Source: Acidovorax sp. (GTDB taxonomy: Bacteria > Pseudomonadota > Gammaproteobacteria > Burkholderiales > Burkholderiaceae_C). Taken from it: 64,000 nucleotides of DNA. Where the stretch lies: assembly GCA_030692685.1 (NCBI GenBank), contig JAUXZO010000088.1, positions 1 through 64,000 on the forward strand, read 5' to 3'. Under the pieces are notes generated by a model that saw only the letters and a program-made list of their open reading frames with translations, searched no databases and had not been told where the DNA came from. Position numbers and translations under genes: made by a program. Below are positions 63,755-64,000 of this stretch, piece by piece (within the stretch, counting starts at the first letter, position 1; every line of letters starts with the position of its first letter).

Positions 63755-64000
63755 TCAACCGCCCGCCCTGCCCTGCGCACTGACCGGCGCCGCATCGCTC
63801 CCCATGCGGTCGATCAGCACCGCGCTGGCTTCGTTAAGCCCCAGCACGTGCACCGTGCAGCCATGGTGGCGCAGGCGCTCCACCACCTTGTCGAGCGCAG
63901 CCACCGCAGTGATGTCCCAGAAATGTGCGTGCGTCACGTCGATGACCACCGCGCGGCCTTCGGCGCCCAGCACGTCAAACGCTTCGATAAACGCGTCGGC
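63755..64000 (-). CDS. STAS-domain protein, C-terminal part (SulP-type transporter likely)
   Basis: The last 81 codons of a protein are present. The strand-helix pattern DAFIEAFDVLGAEGRAVVID, VTHAHFWDITAVAALDKVVE, RLRHHGCTVHVLGLNEASAV and LIDRMG is a STAS domain, most often the cytosolic tail of SulP anion transporters. The transporter part, if present, lies beyond the window edge, so the SulP identity is inferred. The tail APVSAQGRAGG is low-complexity. Confidence 0.72.
   Translation of the reverse strand, partial: ADAFIEAFDVLGAEGRAVVIDVTHAHFWDITAVAALDKVVERLRHHGCTVHVLGLNEASAVLIDRMGSDAAPVSAQGRAGG

Overview
The window looks like a chromosomal segment of a GC-rich betaproteobacterium of the family Comamonadaceae, closest in style to Acidovorax and its relatives. 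This is an inference from gene content and order, namely a trpE-aroQ-trpG-lysE-trpD-trpC-ung block, Bug-type tripartite receptors, a GlpS-type glycerol ABC transporter beside glpR-glpK, an apaG-recombinase pair and thiL/pgpA/pncC. It also rests on nine copies of a short palindrome built on TAGCGCTT...AAGCGCTA. No rRNA, tRNA, prophage or CRISPR array was found.

Layout. Positions 1-4825 carry glycerol uptake and use (glpS fragment, glpR, glpK), proline synthesis (proC) and ubiquinone synthesis (ubiA). Positions 5005-11592 hold a signalling cluster: a 1164-aa hybrid kinase, CheR, a CheB esterase domain, a receiver-kinase and a lone receiver. Positions 11753-20353 hold peroxide defence (dps, oxyR), recG, an HD-GYP protein, a PfkB kinase, queA and an EamA exporter. 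Positions 20439-24501 hold a gamma-glutamyltransferase and a Bug receptor, divergent from a LysR regulator, followed by a DUF3253 protein. Positions 24562-30425 hold ung and a compact, overlapping tryptophan operon. Positions 30801-40818 hold a CHI-like secreted protein, an MCP, gph, a secreted SH3-like protein with an SPFH protein, and a divergent two-component pair. Positions 40866-48668 hold rpe, apaG, an 83-bp tandem array, a membrane 'recombinase', an antiporter, ybdK, a tautomerase with a tiny partner, and a LysR gene. thiL is at 48830-49804.

Positions 49805-59567 look like an accessory block separating thiL from pgpA-pncC, genes that are usually close together. The block contains gene debris split by a small transposon-like element, a TRAP receptor and a PL10-like pectate lyase that share an operator, a Tat-type nitroreductase, an epimerase with its LysR regulator, and a DUF4139 protein. 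After pncC come a haloacetate-dehalogenase-like hydrolase, an NTF2-like protein, two AT-richer membrane-protein genes, a frameshifted SEC-C remnant and the end of a STAS-domain protein.

The strongest unusual signals are as follows. (1) The nine-copy palindrome is read through in frame inside four unrelated genes (ubiA, gph, thiL, pncC) and supplies the stop codon of others. (2) A 162-bp MITE-like element with 18-bp inverted ends and a CTAG duplication interrupts a sigma-factor-like frame that precise excision would rejoin. (3) A second repeat family sits just after stop codons, always in the same orientation. (4) An exact 83-bp tandem array ends on the start codon of a 'recombinase' gene. (5) There are phased or paired operator-like motifs before glpR and between dctP and the pectate lyase.
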